Assembly: GCF_022180385.2 (NCBI RefSeq)
Contig: NZ_BQME02000002.1
Location: 1,550,001-1,614,000 of the forward strand
DNA from: Paenibacillus sp. L3-i20
GTDB lineage: Bacteria > Bacillota > Bacilli > Paenibacillales > Paenibacillaceae
Direction of reading: 5' to 3'
Length of the DNA stretch: 64,000 bases
Position 1 is the first letter of the stretch. The number at the start of each line of letters is the position of its first letter. Both the position numbers and the translations under genes were made by a program. Positions 20,005 through 28,802 of this stretch are shown here, one piece after another. A model generated the notes under the pieces. That model searched no databases and was not told where the DNA came from. It saw only the letters and a program-made list of their open reading frames with translations.

Positions 20005-20142
20005 ATGGGCGCAGCCAAAAGAAAACCAGCAACAATGAAAGTAAAGCCTAAAGAAGAAGTCAATAAGAAAGCACTAATATGGATTGGTTCCATCGTATCT
20101 ATTCTATTCATCGTAGTTGCAGCACTACTCATTTTCTCTTAG
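20005..20142 (+). CDS. small single-pass membrane protein
   Basis: A 45-residue protein: a lysine-rich N-terminus (MGAAKRKPATMKVKPKEE) and one membrane helix (ALIWIGSIVSILFIVVAALLIF). AAGAGAGGTTGATTCTAGT precedes the ATG. I do not recognise a family. It is divergent from pyrD and convergent with the L,D-transpeptidase gene. Confidence 0.65.
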   Translation: MGAAKRKPATMKVKPKEEVNKKALIWIGSIVSILFIVVAALLIFS

Positions 20143-20151
20143 TATGTAAAC

Positions 20152-21543
20152 TTATTTTAACCATTGATATACTTTTGCGGGATTGGTTTCGTTCTCCTGA
20201 GGCTCCAGCTGGAATCGTTCAGCCGCTTCCTTGGAATTGGGCGGAAGCGTCCCGTTTTTTATTTTCACCACTGTTCCTAGTGGTACTAAATCGTATAATT
20301 CCTCCACATCCGCCTTACGTAATCGAATACAGCCTAATGACTCATCTTTTTCAATACTATCAATATCTCCCGTACCGTGAATGGCGTACAACGTATTGGA
20401 TAGCGCCATACCTCTGCTGCCAAAGATACCATCATCACGACCGTTAGGATTACGAACCTTCTCACTAATATAGAAGCTCCCCTCTGGTGTTCGATCTCCG
20501 CCTAACCCAACTTTATAACTTCTAATGACCACATCATTTTGCACAACAGCTAGTCGATGTTGTGAGGTGTCGATAACAATTTCAAGCGGCTTATTCCATT
20601 TTTGTTGAAACAGTCCATTTGTACCAATACTGGATTTGTTGGACTCGTCATCTGACGTCTTTAGTGGATGATTTTGATTCCCTCCAGAAGCTGTTGATTG
20701 TGAACCATCATTTGAGGACGTCTTAAGTTTTGACAATACATCTGGAAACATTGCTACCATTCCTTTGCCTTCTCCAGACAGAATGTTGTTTGGATATGGA
20801 CGTATTAGATCCTTCAATCGTTCAGGCCACTTTCCATTCCGTTCTTTAAAATGATGAATTGCACTAGATAATGTCCAATGCATCTCCTGATTTTTTTTCC
20901 ATTCCTTAAATGGTTTACTGGCATTATTCGTATCACCCGGCTCACAAACACAGCTATCTCGATCAAACATAGTTACCTGAGCCTTACTGCCTGTCACATT
21001 GCGGTTAAGGCTCATTAGAAACCGGACATTGCCATTCCACTGTCTCCAGCCTCCCTTCTCCTCTAGCCGAATAGCAAGCGTAAGATCGGGCGCTTCCTTA
21101 CCAGCTGCTATTATAGTATTCATCGCATAACCAATGGGCTGCAATTGTTGTTGCGGTACCATAACAACACCAACAGCCGGAATGAGGGCAGAATTGTCTG
21201 TAACAATTTCTTTCGGAGAGTCCTTAAATATAAATTCTTTAGCTGGGATAAGAAGTGCAAGAAGCAGCAAAGGTATTGCTATAAACAATGTTTTACGCAG
21301 CAGCTGTTTTTTCTTCTGTTTTTTGTCCCATTCCTTCAATTCTTCTAGCTGCGCTTCACCAAGAGGATGGCTTTCTTGTTCAAAGGCCTCGTATATATCT
21401 CCGGCCTGAATAAAACAATAATTAGCTTTCGCCTCTTTACCCGCTTGCAAATAATGTTTTCCTAGTAAATACCAACCCATTTTATTGTTAGGATGCTGCT
21501 TCACGAATTGTTTCAAATAAAGGATATCCTCCGGCTGATCCAT
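20152..21543 (-). CDS. L,D-transpeptidase (YkuD domain) with membrane anchor
   Basis: A 463-residue protein. Residues 1-80 are a soluble TPR-like cytoplasmic segment (GWYLLGKHYLQAGKEAKANYCF), 84-100 a membrane helix, and 318-445 a YkuD catalytic domain with IHGTGDID (His389) and SLGCIRL (Cys405), as in HxG...SxGCxR. It should form 3-3 cross-links in peptidoglycan or attach proteins to the wall, as proposed for the YkuD family in spores. The Ser/Asn-rich segment at 275-305 looks like a linker. The upstream sequence GGAGGGGTTAGG fits a start at 21543. Confidence 0.9.
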   Translation of the reverse strand: MDQPEDILYLKQFVKQHPNNKMGWYLLGKHYLQAGKEAKANYCFIQAGDIYEAFEQESHPLGEAQLEELKEWDKKQKKKQLLRKTLFIAIPLLLLALLIPAKEFIFKDSPKEIVTDNSALIPAVGVVMVPQQQLQPIGYAMNTIIAAGKEAPDLTLAIRLEEKGGWRQWNGNVRFLMSLNRNVTGSKAQVTMFDRDSCVCEPGDTNNASKPFKEWKKNQEMHWTLSSAIHHFKERNGKWPERLKDLIRPYPNNILSGEGKGMVAMFPDVLSKLKTSSNDGSQSTASGGNQNHPLKTSDDESNKSSIGTNGLFQQKWNKPLEIVIDTSQHRLAVVQNDVVIRSYKVGLGGDRTPEGSFYISEKVRNPNGRDDGIFGSRGMALSNTLYAIHGTGDIDSIEKDESLGCIRLRKADVEELYDLVPLGTVVKIKNGTLPPNSKEAAERFQLEPQENETNPAKVYQWLK

Positions 21544-21623
21544 CCTAACCCCTCCTACTTACGATCTTTTATACTTTATATCGGCAAAGGAGGGGCTTTC
21601 ATCCAGAGTATACGGCATATAAA

Positions 21624-21664
21624 AAAAACTCCCCCACTCCGTCAAAACGGTTGTGGGGGAGTTT
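21624..21664. terminator. bidirectional terminator-like hairpin
   Basis: AAACTCCCCCAC and GTGGGGGAGTTT make a strong 12-base stem with an A-run on one side. It lies downstream of the ferredoxin gene (reverse strand) and upstream of the transpeptidase gene. Confidence 0.75.
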
Positions 21665-21691
21665 GAAAAATGTATGAGAAATAATTGCTAG

Positions 21692-21973
<282 letters not shown>

Positions 21974-22005
21974 TCATCATTAAAAGACCAGAATAGCTTG
22001 GTTCC

Positions 22006-23292
22006 TCACTCATCAATATATAACAAACTATCGTCCTTTTGCAAGGATGTTCCACGAATTCGTTTGTTCCTTATTAAGGTTGAAGGATCATCACCTAGCA
22101 TACCTGCTGTCAGAACTGCATCCTCTCCAAATTTATCTCGAAGTGCATCCATCGCCTGAATAAGTGCTTCTTTCCGCGGTTGCTCTTCATAGTTGAACAA
22201 GTCTAATTGAAGGGCTGTTTCATTGAGTGGTGATAGGTTTTGCAAGGTTACTCCTAATAAACGTATAGGATCTCCTTGTTTCCAATGTCGAACAAATAAC
22301 TTGCGAGCTTCCATATTTATTTCTTCAGCCGATTGTGTTGGAGCTTGAAGTGTTTGCGAACGGGTAATCGTTACCATATCCGGCCTTCGTATCGTAATCT
22401 GGATCGTAGAAGCAACGAGCTTCTGCCTCCGAAGTCTTCTGCCAGTCTGGTCCGCTAGATTAAGCAGTACACGAAACACATCATCTTGATTGCTAATATC
22501 GCTTGGCAACGTAGTCGTATGACCAATAGACTTGTTTCGTTCCCGATCCGGATTAACTAGCGAATGATCAATACCATGCGCAGCCGACTTCATCCAGGCT
22601 CCAGTAACGCCGAACTGCTTAATTAACATATTTTCGTCTGCTGCTGCTAAGGCACCTATTGTCATAATGTTTAGTTTCGCCAGTTTCTCGGCCGTCTTAC
22701 CACCTATCCCAAAAAGCGCCCCACACGGCTTATTCCACAATAGATGCGGCACATCACGCAGACGTAACACCGTTAGCCCATTTGGCTTCTTCATATCGGA
22801 AGCCATCTTCGCCAACAGCTTGTTAGGCGCAAGACCGATCGAGCATGGAAGTTGCCACTCTGACATTACTTTCTTTTGCAGAGCATCTGCAATTTCTAAC
22901 GGTGTTCCAAAAAGTTTGGAGCCCGTAATGTCCATGTAGCATTCATCGATCGATACAGCTTCAATTAGTGGTGTAAATGATCTGGCAATAGACATAAATC
23001 CATTGGAATATTTGCGGTACAGGTTAAAGTCTGGCTTAATCAAAATTAGCTCTGGACATAACCTTGTCGCTTGTCTTACGGTCATTCCTGTCTTTACGCC
23101 TCTCGACCTAGCGACATATGAGCACGTCACTACGATTCCTTTGCGCTGCTCCACACTTCCAGATACTGCTGTCGGCTTATTTTTATAATATTCCGGCTCT
23201 TCAGCTTCATGCACCGAGCAGTAGAACGCATTCATATCTAGATGGATAATCACTCTGCCTTTAACAGGATAATGATCATTAACATTGCTCAT
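22006..23292 (-). CDS. dinB: DNA polymerase IV (Y-family)
   Basis: About 428 residues. The palm motifs IHLDMNAFYCSVHEAEEPEY and AVSIDECYMDITG carry the catalytic acids. The helix-hairpin-helix thumb (LFGIGGKTAEKLAKLNIMTIG) and the little-finger domain follow. The family performs translesion synthesis and is often damage-inducible; I saw no clear LexA box. MSNVNDHY is taken as the start (GGGCGGTGAAACG upstream), dropping 15 upstream codons. The C-terminal 40 residues lack an obvious clamp-binding motif. Confidence 0.93.
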   Translation of the reverse strand: MSNVNDHYPVKGRVIIHLDMNAFYCSVHEAEEPEYYKNKPTAVSGSVEQRKGIVVTCSYVARSRGVKTGMTVRQATRLCPELILIKPDFNLYRKYSNGFMSIARSFTPLIEAVSIDECYMDITGSKLFGTPLEIADALQKKVMSEWQLPCSIGLAPNKLLAKMASDMKKPNGLTVLRLRDVPHLLWNKPCGALFGIGGKTAEKLAKLNIMTIGALAAADENMLIKQFGVTGAWMKSAAHGIDHSLVNPDRERNKSIGHTTTLPSDISNQDDVFRVLLNLADQTGRRLRRQKLVASTIQITIRRPDMVTITRSQTLQAPTQSAEEINMEARKLFVRHWKQGDPIRLLGVTLQNLSPLNETALQLDLFNYEEQPRKEALIQAMDALRDKFGEDAVLTAGMLGDDPSTLIRNKRIRGTSLQKDDSLLYIDE

Positions 23293-23434
23293 AACTGCTC
23301 GTTTCACCGCCCTTAGTCGGAATAATTGCTTGTTCAATTTCTATTGCATTCAGCATATAATTAGGCAGGAAGCAAGTCAATGCTGGCATAATTGTGAAAA
23401 AACAGACAATTCCCTCTCTACTTTAAATAGATAA

Positions 23435-23445
23435 AGTGTTATAAT
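23435..23445 (+). promoter_or_regulatory. likely extended -10 promoter of cimA
   Basis: TGTTATAAT (TATAAT at 23440-23445) has the TG of an extended -10 element and lies 50 bases before the cimA start. The -35 hexamer is poor. The call rests on the -10 match and position alone. Confidence 0.5.
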
Positions 23446-23494
23446 CTTAAATTATGATTTGAAAAGGTTATCAGTGAAGGAGGCGTCACAACAA

Positions 23495-25108
23495 ATGTCC
23501 GATAATATCTCAATCTTTGACACGACGCTGCGTGATGGAACTCAAGGCGAAGGGATCAGCCTGTCCGCAGACGATAAGCTAAAAATTGCCCAAAAGCTGG
23601 ACGCGCTTGGAGTACACTATATTGAAGGTGGAAATCCTGGCAGCAACAGTAAAGATATTGAATTTTTCCAACGTGTCAAAACATTAAATTTGACCGCTCG
23701 GATAACGGCATTCGGAAGTACTCGCCGCAAGAACAGTATTGCGGAGCAAGACGCAAGCCTTCTACGAATCGTTGAATCTGGCGTTCCCGCTGCAACTCTT
23801 GTAGGCAAGGCGTGGGATTTCCATGTTCACACCGCTCTTCAAACGACATTGGAAGAAAATCTTGCAATGATCTACGATTCCTTTGCTTTTCTAAAACGTA
23901 ATGGCATGGAAGCCATGTATGACGCTGAACACTTCTTTGATGGTTACAAACATAATGCTGAGTATGCGATTGCTGCACTGCGCAAGGCTCAAGAAGCAGG
24001 AGCAGATTGGCTAGTTCTATGTGACACTAATGGAGGTACTTTACCAAGTGAAATCCATGAAATCGTTACAAGAGTGAGAGAACAATTGACTACTCCGATA
24101 GGCATTCATACACATAACGATTGTGAGCTCGCTGTCGCAAATTCATTAGCAGCTGTACAAGCTGGTGCTCGCCAAGTGCAAGGAACGATCAACGGCTATG
24201 GTGAACGTTGCGGCAATGCGAATCTATGCTCAATCATTCCAAATCTTCAAATAAAGATGAAATATAATTGCCTGCCAGACGAGAAGCTGAGAATGCTAAC
24301 AAATACAGCACGTTACATTAGTGAAATTGCTAATGTGAATATGCCTGTAGGTCAAGCTTATGTCGGCAACGCAGCATTTGCCCATAAGGGTGGTATTCAC
24401 GTATCCGCAATAATGAAAGATTCCAAGACGTACGAGCATATTAATCCTGAGCTGGTTGGTAATAAGCAGCGTATTCTCGTTTCCGAGCTTGCCGGACAAA
24501 GTAATATTATCTCTAAGGCACATGAGCTTGGATTAGATATCAATGCAAATAACGATAAAACAAAACAAATCATGGAGCAGATCAAAGATCTAGAACATCA
24601 AGGCTACCAATTCGAAGGTGCCGATGCTTCACTTGAGCTTCTTCTTCGTGACGCCTTTACTGAAACGAAAGAAATTTTTAAAGTAGAATCCTTCAAAATG
24701 CATGTAGAAAAAACGAATGGTGAAATGGTTTCCGAAGCAATTGTTAAAATAAACGTTGGCGGACAGCAAGTTTATACAGCTGCTGAAGGTAATGGACCAG
24801 TCAATGCACTTGATAATGCTCTTCGAAAAGCTTTAGTACAGTTTTATCCGAAAATTGAAGAGTTCCACCTTACTGATTATAAAGTACGTGTTATCGATGA
24901 GAAAGATACGACTGCGGCGAAAGTACGTGTTCTCGTCGAATCAACTGATCTAAACAATACTTGGTCTACTGTTGGTGTTTCCAGCAATGTCATTGAAGCC
25001 AGCTGGGAAGCATTGCTCGACAGTGTACGCTATGCGTTGTTAAACATGGACAAAGTCGAAAGTAACGTGACCGATTCTACAGAACGACTTGGCCTAATCA
25101 ACCACTAA
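23495..25108 (+). CDS. cimA: (R)-citramalate synthase
   Basis: A 537-residue protein. The HMGL-like TIM barrel starts ISIFDTTLRDGTQGEGISLSADDKL, with catalytic LCDTNGGTLPSEI and GIHTHNDCELAVANSLAAVQAGA, and the C-terminal LeuA-dimer regulatory domain ends near 520. The GxxAEG-like spacing and TQGEG start separate it from LeuA. It condenses acetyl-CoA and pyruvate for isoleucine synthesis and is probably feedback-inhibited through the C-terminal domain. GAAGGAGGCGTCAC precedes the ATG. Monocistronic, between a promoter and a terminator. Confidence 0.93.
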   Translation: MSDNISIFDTTLRDGTQGEGISLSADDKLKIAQKLDALGVHYIEGGNPGSNSKDIEFFQRVKTLNLTARITAFGSTRRKNSIAEQDASLLRIVESGVPAATLVGKAWDFHVHTALQTTLEENLAMIYDSFAFLKRNGMEAMYDAEHFFDGYKHNAEYAIAALRKAQEAGADWLVLCDTNGGTLPSEIHEIVTRVREQLTTPIGIHTHNDCELAVANSLAAVQAGARQVQGTINGYGERCGNANLCSIIPNLQIKMKYNCLPDEKLRMLTNTARYISEIANVNMPVGQAYVGNAAFAHKGGIHVSAIMKDSKTYEHINPELVGNKQRILVSELAGQSNIISKAHELGLDINANNDKTKQIMEQIKDLEHQGYQFEGADASLELLLRDAFTETKEIFKVESFKMHVEKTNGEMVSEAIVKINVGGQQVYTAAEGNGPVNALDNALRKALVQFYPKIEEFHLTDYKVRVIDEKDTTAAKVRVLVESTDLNNTWSTVGVSSNVIEASWEALLDSVRYALLNMDKVESNVTDSTERLGLINH

Positions 25109-25125
25109 TTGTAATTATTCATTCT

Positions 25126-25172
25126 GAAACTGCCTGTCATAGAGAAATCATCTACGGCAGTTTCTTTTTTTT
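25126..25172 (+). terminator. rho-independent terminator of cimA
   Basis: GAAACTGCC and GGCAGTTTC arms, followed by a run of nine T. Confidence 0.85.
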
Positions 25173-25245
25173 TGAGCTCAAAGCACAAAAAAAAGGACAG
25201 GGCAGCATGTTCATCTGCACTATCCTACTTTTAACACTTTCGTAC

Positions 25246-25785
25246 TTATGACCACTTCTTAATTAATCGTTCCCATTCTTCATACGTAATTACGCCATTA
25301 ATTCGTTCTCTAATAATACCTTCGTTGTCAATCAGGAAAGTAGTTGGGTACAAATTGACCTTATATTGATCCGTTATTTCTCCTGTGCGATCCATCAAAA
25401 TCGGGAATGTAAACCCATGATCGTCCACAAACTTTCTAGCAGCTCTTTCCTTATCGTATTTCGTAGAATTCACGCCATACATAGCTATTGTGTCACCATA
25501 ATTTTCATGCAGCTTTTGCAAGTCTGGTGCTTCTAGTTCACAAGGTCCGCACCATGAAGCCCAGAAATTAAGAAATGTCAGTTTTGTTCCCTTTGCACCG
25601 ACTTCATGTGGCTTATCGTCTAGTGCAGGGAGCTCGAAGCTCGCTGCTTGAAAACCTGCTTTGGGCTTGAAATTATCACCTGCTGACGACTCCGAAGCCG
25701 ATGTAGAATCATCTTGAGCATATTGATAAACGGCTAAGCCTGCGAATAAAAATGCAACGATAAAAAGAGTTATTACATTTTTCAT
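25246..25785 (-). CDS. ResA/TlpA-like thiol-disulfide oxidoreductase
   Basis: About 179 residues. An N-terminal signal anchor (VITLFIVAFLFAGLAVYQYA) is followed by a thioredoxin fold with FLNFWASWCGPCELEAPDL (WCxxC pair) and YPTTFLIDNEGII (cis-Pro). It probably reduces or exchanges extracytoplasmic disulfides, as ResA does for cytochrome c. No cytochrome gene is near. MKNVIT is the start (GAAGGAAGGAACAGC upstream); the 16 upstream codons have no site. Confidence 0.88.
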   Translation of the reverse strand: MKNVITLFIVAFLFAGLAVYQYAQDDSTSASESSAGDNFKPKAGFQAASFELPALDDKPHEVGAKGTKLTFLNFWASWCGPCELEAPDLQKLHENYGDTIAMYGVNSTKYDKERAARKFVDDHGFTFPILMDRTGEITDQYKVNLYPTTFLIDNEGIIRERINGVITYEEWERLIKKWS

Positions 25786-25922
25786 GCTGTTCCTTCCTTC
25801 ATAGAAAAATTCATATTTCATCCATCGTAACACGGGTAGAATGGAAGCTCAAGCCAGAGGGCAGGTTAGCCATAAAACCGTCACTACTCAATTTCACGGT
25901 TATGAAAGATGATGATACGTAA

Positions 25923-26467
25923 ATGACAGAGTCCAATTGGCGCAACTATACAGCCTTCGCTAGTGTACCTTTCGTACTTGTACTCGGCAACTCCATGCTC
26001 GTACCTATTACCCCCGAAATGGCGAAGCAAATGAAACTGACCAAGCTGCAATCAAGTCTAGTCATATCTATATTTTCACTTACCACAGCATTATTCATAC
26101 CTATTATCGGATATTTGTCCGATCACATGAAGAGAACGTCCGTTATAATACCAGCACTTGCTGTTTAAGGTATTACAGGTATTTTGACAGGGATGGGGGC
26201 AATTTGGGAGTCGTACAGCATACTTATGGTAGGCAGAATCATTCAAGGCGCTGCTGTTGCAGGTACCGTACCTATCGCAATGGCACTTGCAGGAGATCTT
26301 TATATAGTTTACGATTTCTTGGTGTTGCCGCTGGACCTCCTTTATTCAGCTTTGTAGCCACTCGTTCGGATACATTGCTTTTTAACATTCTAACCATTAT
26401 TGCTTTATTTGTGTTATGGGGTGTAACTTCATTCCTTTATCCCACGAAAATAGAAACAATGGCTTAA
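25923..26467 (+). pseudogene. broken MFS transporter gene
   Basis: The frame starts well (MTESNWRNYTAFASVPFVL, then TPEMAKQMKLTKLQSSLVIS), typical of a DHA1-type drug/proton antiporter. It stops at a TAA (26166-26168), continues in the same frame for about 55 codons (GITGILTGMGAIWESYS, MVGRIIQGAAVAGTVP), and then jumps frame near 26300 to FLGVAAGPPLFSFVATRSDT and a last membrane helix. Only about 180 of the usual 390-400 residues remain. A nonsense change, a large internal deletion and a frameshift are all visible. Confidence 0.85.
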
Positions 26468-26529
26468 TATCGTTATACTCATGGTATACTGTTGAAATGA
26501 TAGAACTTTCAAAGAGGTGGAGTAACTTA

Positions 26530-26958
26530 ATGCGCTGGAATGAACCTACTATCAAATTGACTAAAAGCGCATTTGACGATCTTATTCGCATAAGCAGCTT
26601 GGCATTGCCATTCGAAGCATGTGGCGTTGTTGCACGGAGCGAGCATGGGGACGCAGCAGATATTATTTTACCGATCAGAAACGTACACAGCAGTCCTTCC
26701 AATTCTTTTAAATTTGATCCTGAAGAATGGACGAACGTATTTTTTGCAATACAAAGAAACCGACAAACACTTGTCGGCATCTATCACTCTCATCCACAAT
26801 CAGCACCCGATCCATCACTACGAGACTACTCAGGATTTGTACCAGCATCAGATCTGTCCTACTGGATCGTTTCATTAAATTCTGAACTCCACCCCCTCGT
26901 AAAAACCTATATGAAGACTACCGACTCATTCAAGCCGATACCATTAGTGCTTACTTAA
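26530..26958 (+). CDS. JAMM/MPN+ metallopeptidase
   Basis: A 142-residue stand-alone JAB1/MPN domain. The zinc site is complete: Glu29 in LPFEACG, then H86-S-H88-P followed by seven residues to S96-L-R-D99 (HxHx7SxxD). Bacterial members cleave after Gly-Gly or act on sulfur-carrier proteins and in cysteine synthesis; no ubiquitin-like partner is nearby. AAAGAGGTGGAGTAACTTA precedes the chosen ATG. The last 15 bases overlap the convergent exonuclease gene. Confidence 0.88.
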   Translation: MRWNEPTIKLTKSAFDDLIRISSLALPFEACGVVARSEHGDAADIILPIRNVHSSPSNSFKFDPEEWTNVFFAIQRNRQTLVGIYHSHPQSAPDPSLRDYSGFVPASDLSYWIVSLNSELHPLVKTYMKTTDSFKPIPLVLT

Positions 26959-27696
26959 ATAAGCATACAAATCACCTAGTGTAAAAATGTTGCGCTCAAC
27001 AATTCGATTCAAATAATTTTGCCAGAGCTTAGCGGTCATAATAGAGTCGTGCAGTGCATGATGACGATCAATAATCGGAATGTTGCTGCTCGTAAGCAAT
27101 TCATCTAAGTCGTAACTCTCACGATTAGGCTCAAGCCACTTCGCAATCATCATCGTATCCAAGACGCGATGATTCATATGCACCTTAGAAGTTCGCCATA
27201 AGGCGGCATTAAGAAATTGTTTGTCATGTCCCGAAGCATGAGCTACCAGTAAACGCCGGCCAATAAAAGCCAAAAAATCATGAAGTACCGTGATAAGATC
27301 AGGAGCATTTTTGACCATTTCATTTGTTATCCCTGTTAATTCGACGATATTTTCTGGAATATTTCGTTTCGGGTTAACTAAATGATAGAAGCTTTCTTCC
27401 TCCAAAACTTGCCCGCCTCTAACAACTACTGCGCCAAAAGAAATAATTTCATCACCGTTATTTGGATTAAATCCAGTCGTCTCCAAATCGAAAACGACAA
27501 TTTCCAGCTCTGTAAGAGGAGTTTCAAGCAAAGATTGCTTACGCTGCTCCCGATTTGCATTACGAATATATGCCATCTGTTGCGCGTTCTGTGAGCCAAG
27601 CATGGAAGCAATGGCAGGTGTGACACCGCCCATTTTGTATAAGCTCCACATACGACCGACGCCTTTTTGCTCCTTCAATCGACTCCACCGCCCCAC
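26944..27696 (-). CDS. DnaQ-like 3'-5' exonuclease
   Basis: Up to 250 residues with the DEDDh exonuclease fold: IVVFDLETTGFNPNNGDEI (ExoI, D-x-E), LLVAHASGHDKQFL (ExoII) and HHALHDSIMTAKL (ExoIII, His and Asp). Similar to the epsilon proofreading subunit and RNase T. The first candidate codon is a GTG; MWSLYKMGG (27651) is an alternative start with a weaker site. It starts three bases after the DUF294 gene, so the two are coupled; this pair recurs in Bacillales. Confidence 0.9.
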   Translation of the reverse strand: MGRWSRLKEQKGVGRMWSLYKMGGVTPAIASMLGSQNAQQMAYIRNANREQRKQSLLETPLTELEIVVFDLETTGFNPNNGDEIISFGAVVVRGGQVLEEESFYHLVNPKRNIPENIVELTGITNEMVKNAPDLITVLHDFLAFIGRRLLVAHASGHDKQFLNAALWRTSKVHMNHRVLDTMMIAKWLEPNRESYDLDELLTSSNIPIIDRHHALHDSIMTAKLWQNYLNRIVERNIFTLGDLYAYLSKH

Positions 27697-27698
27697 TC

Positions 27699-28766
27699 TT
27701 ACATAAAGCTGCCCATTGCTTGCTTATATGCAGCCCGCTGTAATCGTTTTCCTTGCTTCAGACTACTTTTGAGCTCATCAGTCATTTCCTTCGACAATTT
27801 GCTGCTATGCAGCTTTCCGTTATTCGTATAAAGGCCTTCGTTTTGCAATTCTGTGGTCATCAACCTTAGTGCCAAAATAAATTTGAATGACTGTGTAAAC
27901 AACATCCCATCATTTGACGATATTTTTCCTGCCTCAATTAATTTATTTATTCTTTCCAGCGTTGATGTTGCGCGTATATTAGATTGTATGGCCATCAAAC
28001 GGATGGAATTAACCATCGGAATGTATGCACCATATTTGATATCAACACTGCCTGCATCTTCCCCATATCGTTCTTTCAAAAGCTGACCAAACACACCAAC
28101 TAGCACCTTATGACGCATCGTATTTTCGGTCATTCGCCTCAATATAAAGGGATGTTCGAGTGTATCCGTATAAAACATATCTTTCAAACAATCGAGAAGC
28201 TCCATACTACCGTATACGCATCGTGCATCTGCGATAATTAATAAATAGCGAACTGCTTCCCATTCGGGCTCTTTGAACCAGTTTTCAAGTACTTTTCCCC
28301 ACTCATTTAGTGAGCGACACCAATCCGCATTGTCACTAAGCACCTTTCCTTCACAGGGGGGATATCCGATATCAATCAAATTTTTTACAATAATTTTACA
28401 TAGTAGCTGAAAGTATTCCCTTACCTGTTCCTTGTTGTCTTCACAATCCTGATAAACAACACCGCTGTCCTGATCACTAGACAACGTTTGCTCCATCCGT
28501 CCACCGCTGCCGAACAGTAGGTAAGCGTATGGCACGGGTGGAGAACCCCTCCCCAGCTGTGCCATTTCCGCCTCAGAGATCATAATCGCCTTCGATATGA
28601 TAGCATCATGTATCTCATTAATTCCTTCATTCACTTGTTCGATCGGCCGTGTAGGGAGGAGGACCTTCATATGATCGTTTACTTGATCCCTCAATGAACG
28701 CAGCGCTTCTACATGATTAGCAGAGCTAATGCCTTTGAAATGCTGTGATCGCAACGAATCTCCCAT
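27699..28766 (-). CDS. DUF294 nucleotidyltransferase-like protein
   Basis: A 355-residue protein. The putative nucleotidyltransferase domain has LLFGSGGRMEQTLSSDQDSG (GS-x2-R and D-x-D) and a DUF294 C-terminal substrate-binding helical region. Such proteins are GlnD-like in fold. The immediate downstream exonuclease and the upstream amtB (36-base gap, same strand) are suggestive of nitrogen-linked signalling, but no uridylyltransferase target (GlnB/GlnK) gene is present here. The stop codon is TAA at the TTTATGTAA end. Function unknown. Confidence 0.82.
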   Translation of the reverse strand: MGDSLRSQHFKGISSANHVEALRSLRDQVNDHMKVLLPTRPIEQVNEGINEIHDAIISKAIMISEAEMAQLGRGSPPVPYAYLLFGSGGRMEQTLSSDQDSGVVYQDCEDNKEQVREYFQLLCKIIVKNLIDIGYPPCEGKVLSDNADWCRSLNEWGKVLENWFKEPEWEAVRYLLIIADARCVYGSMELLDCLKDMFYTDTLEHPFILRRMTENTMRHKVLVGVFGQLLKERYGEDAGSVDIKYGAYIPMVNSIRLMAIQSNIRATSTLERINKLIEAGKISSNDGMLFTQSFKFILALRLMTTELQNEGLYTNNGKLHSSKLSKEMTDELKSSLKQGKRLQRAAYKQAMGSFM

Positions 28767-28802
28767 ACGCCGCTCTCCCCTTCGGTCAGTCCATTATTTC
28801 AA

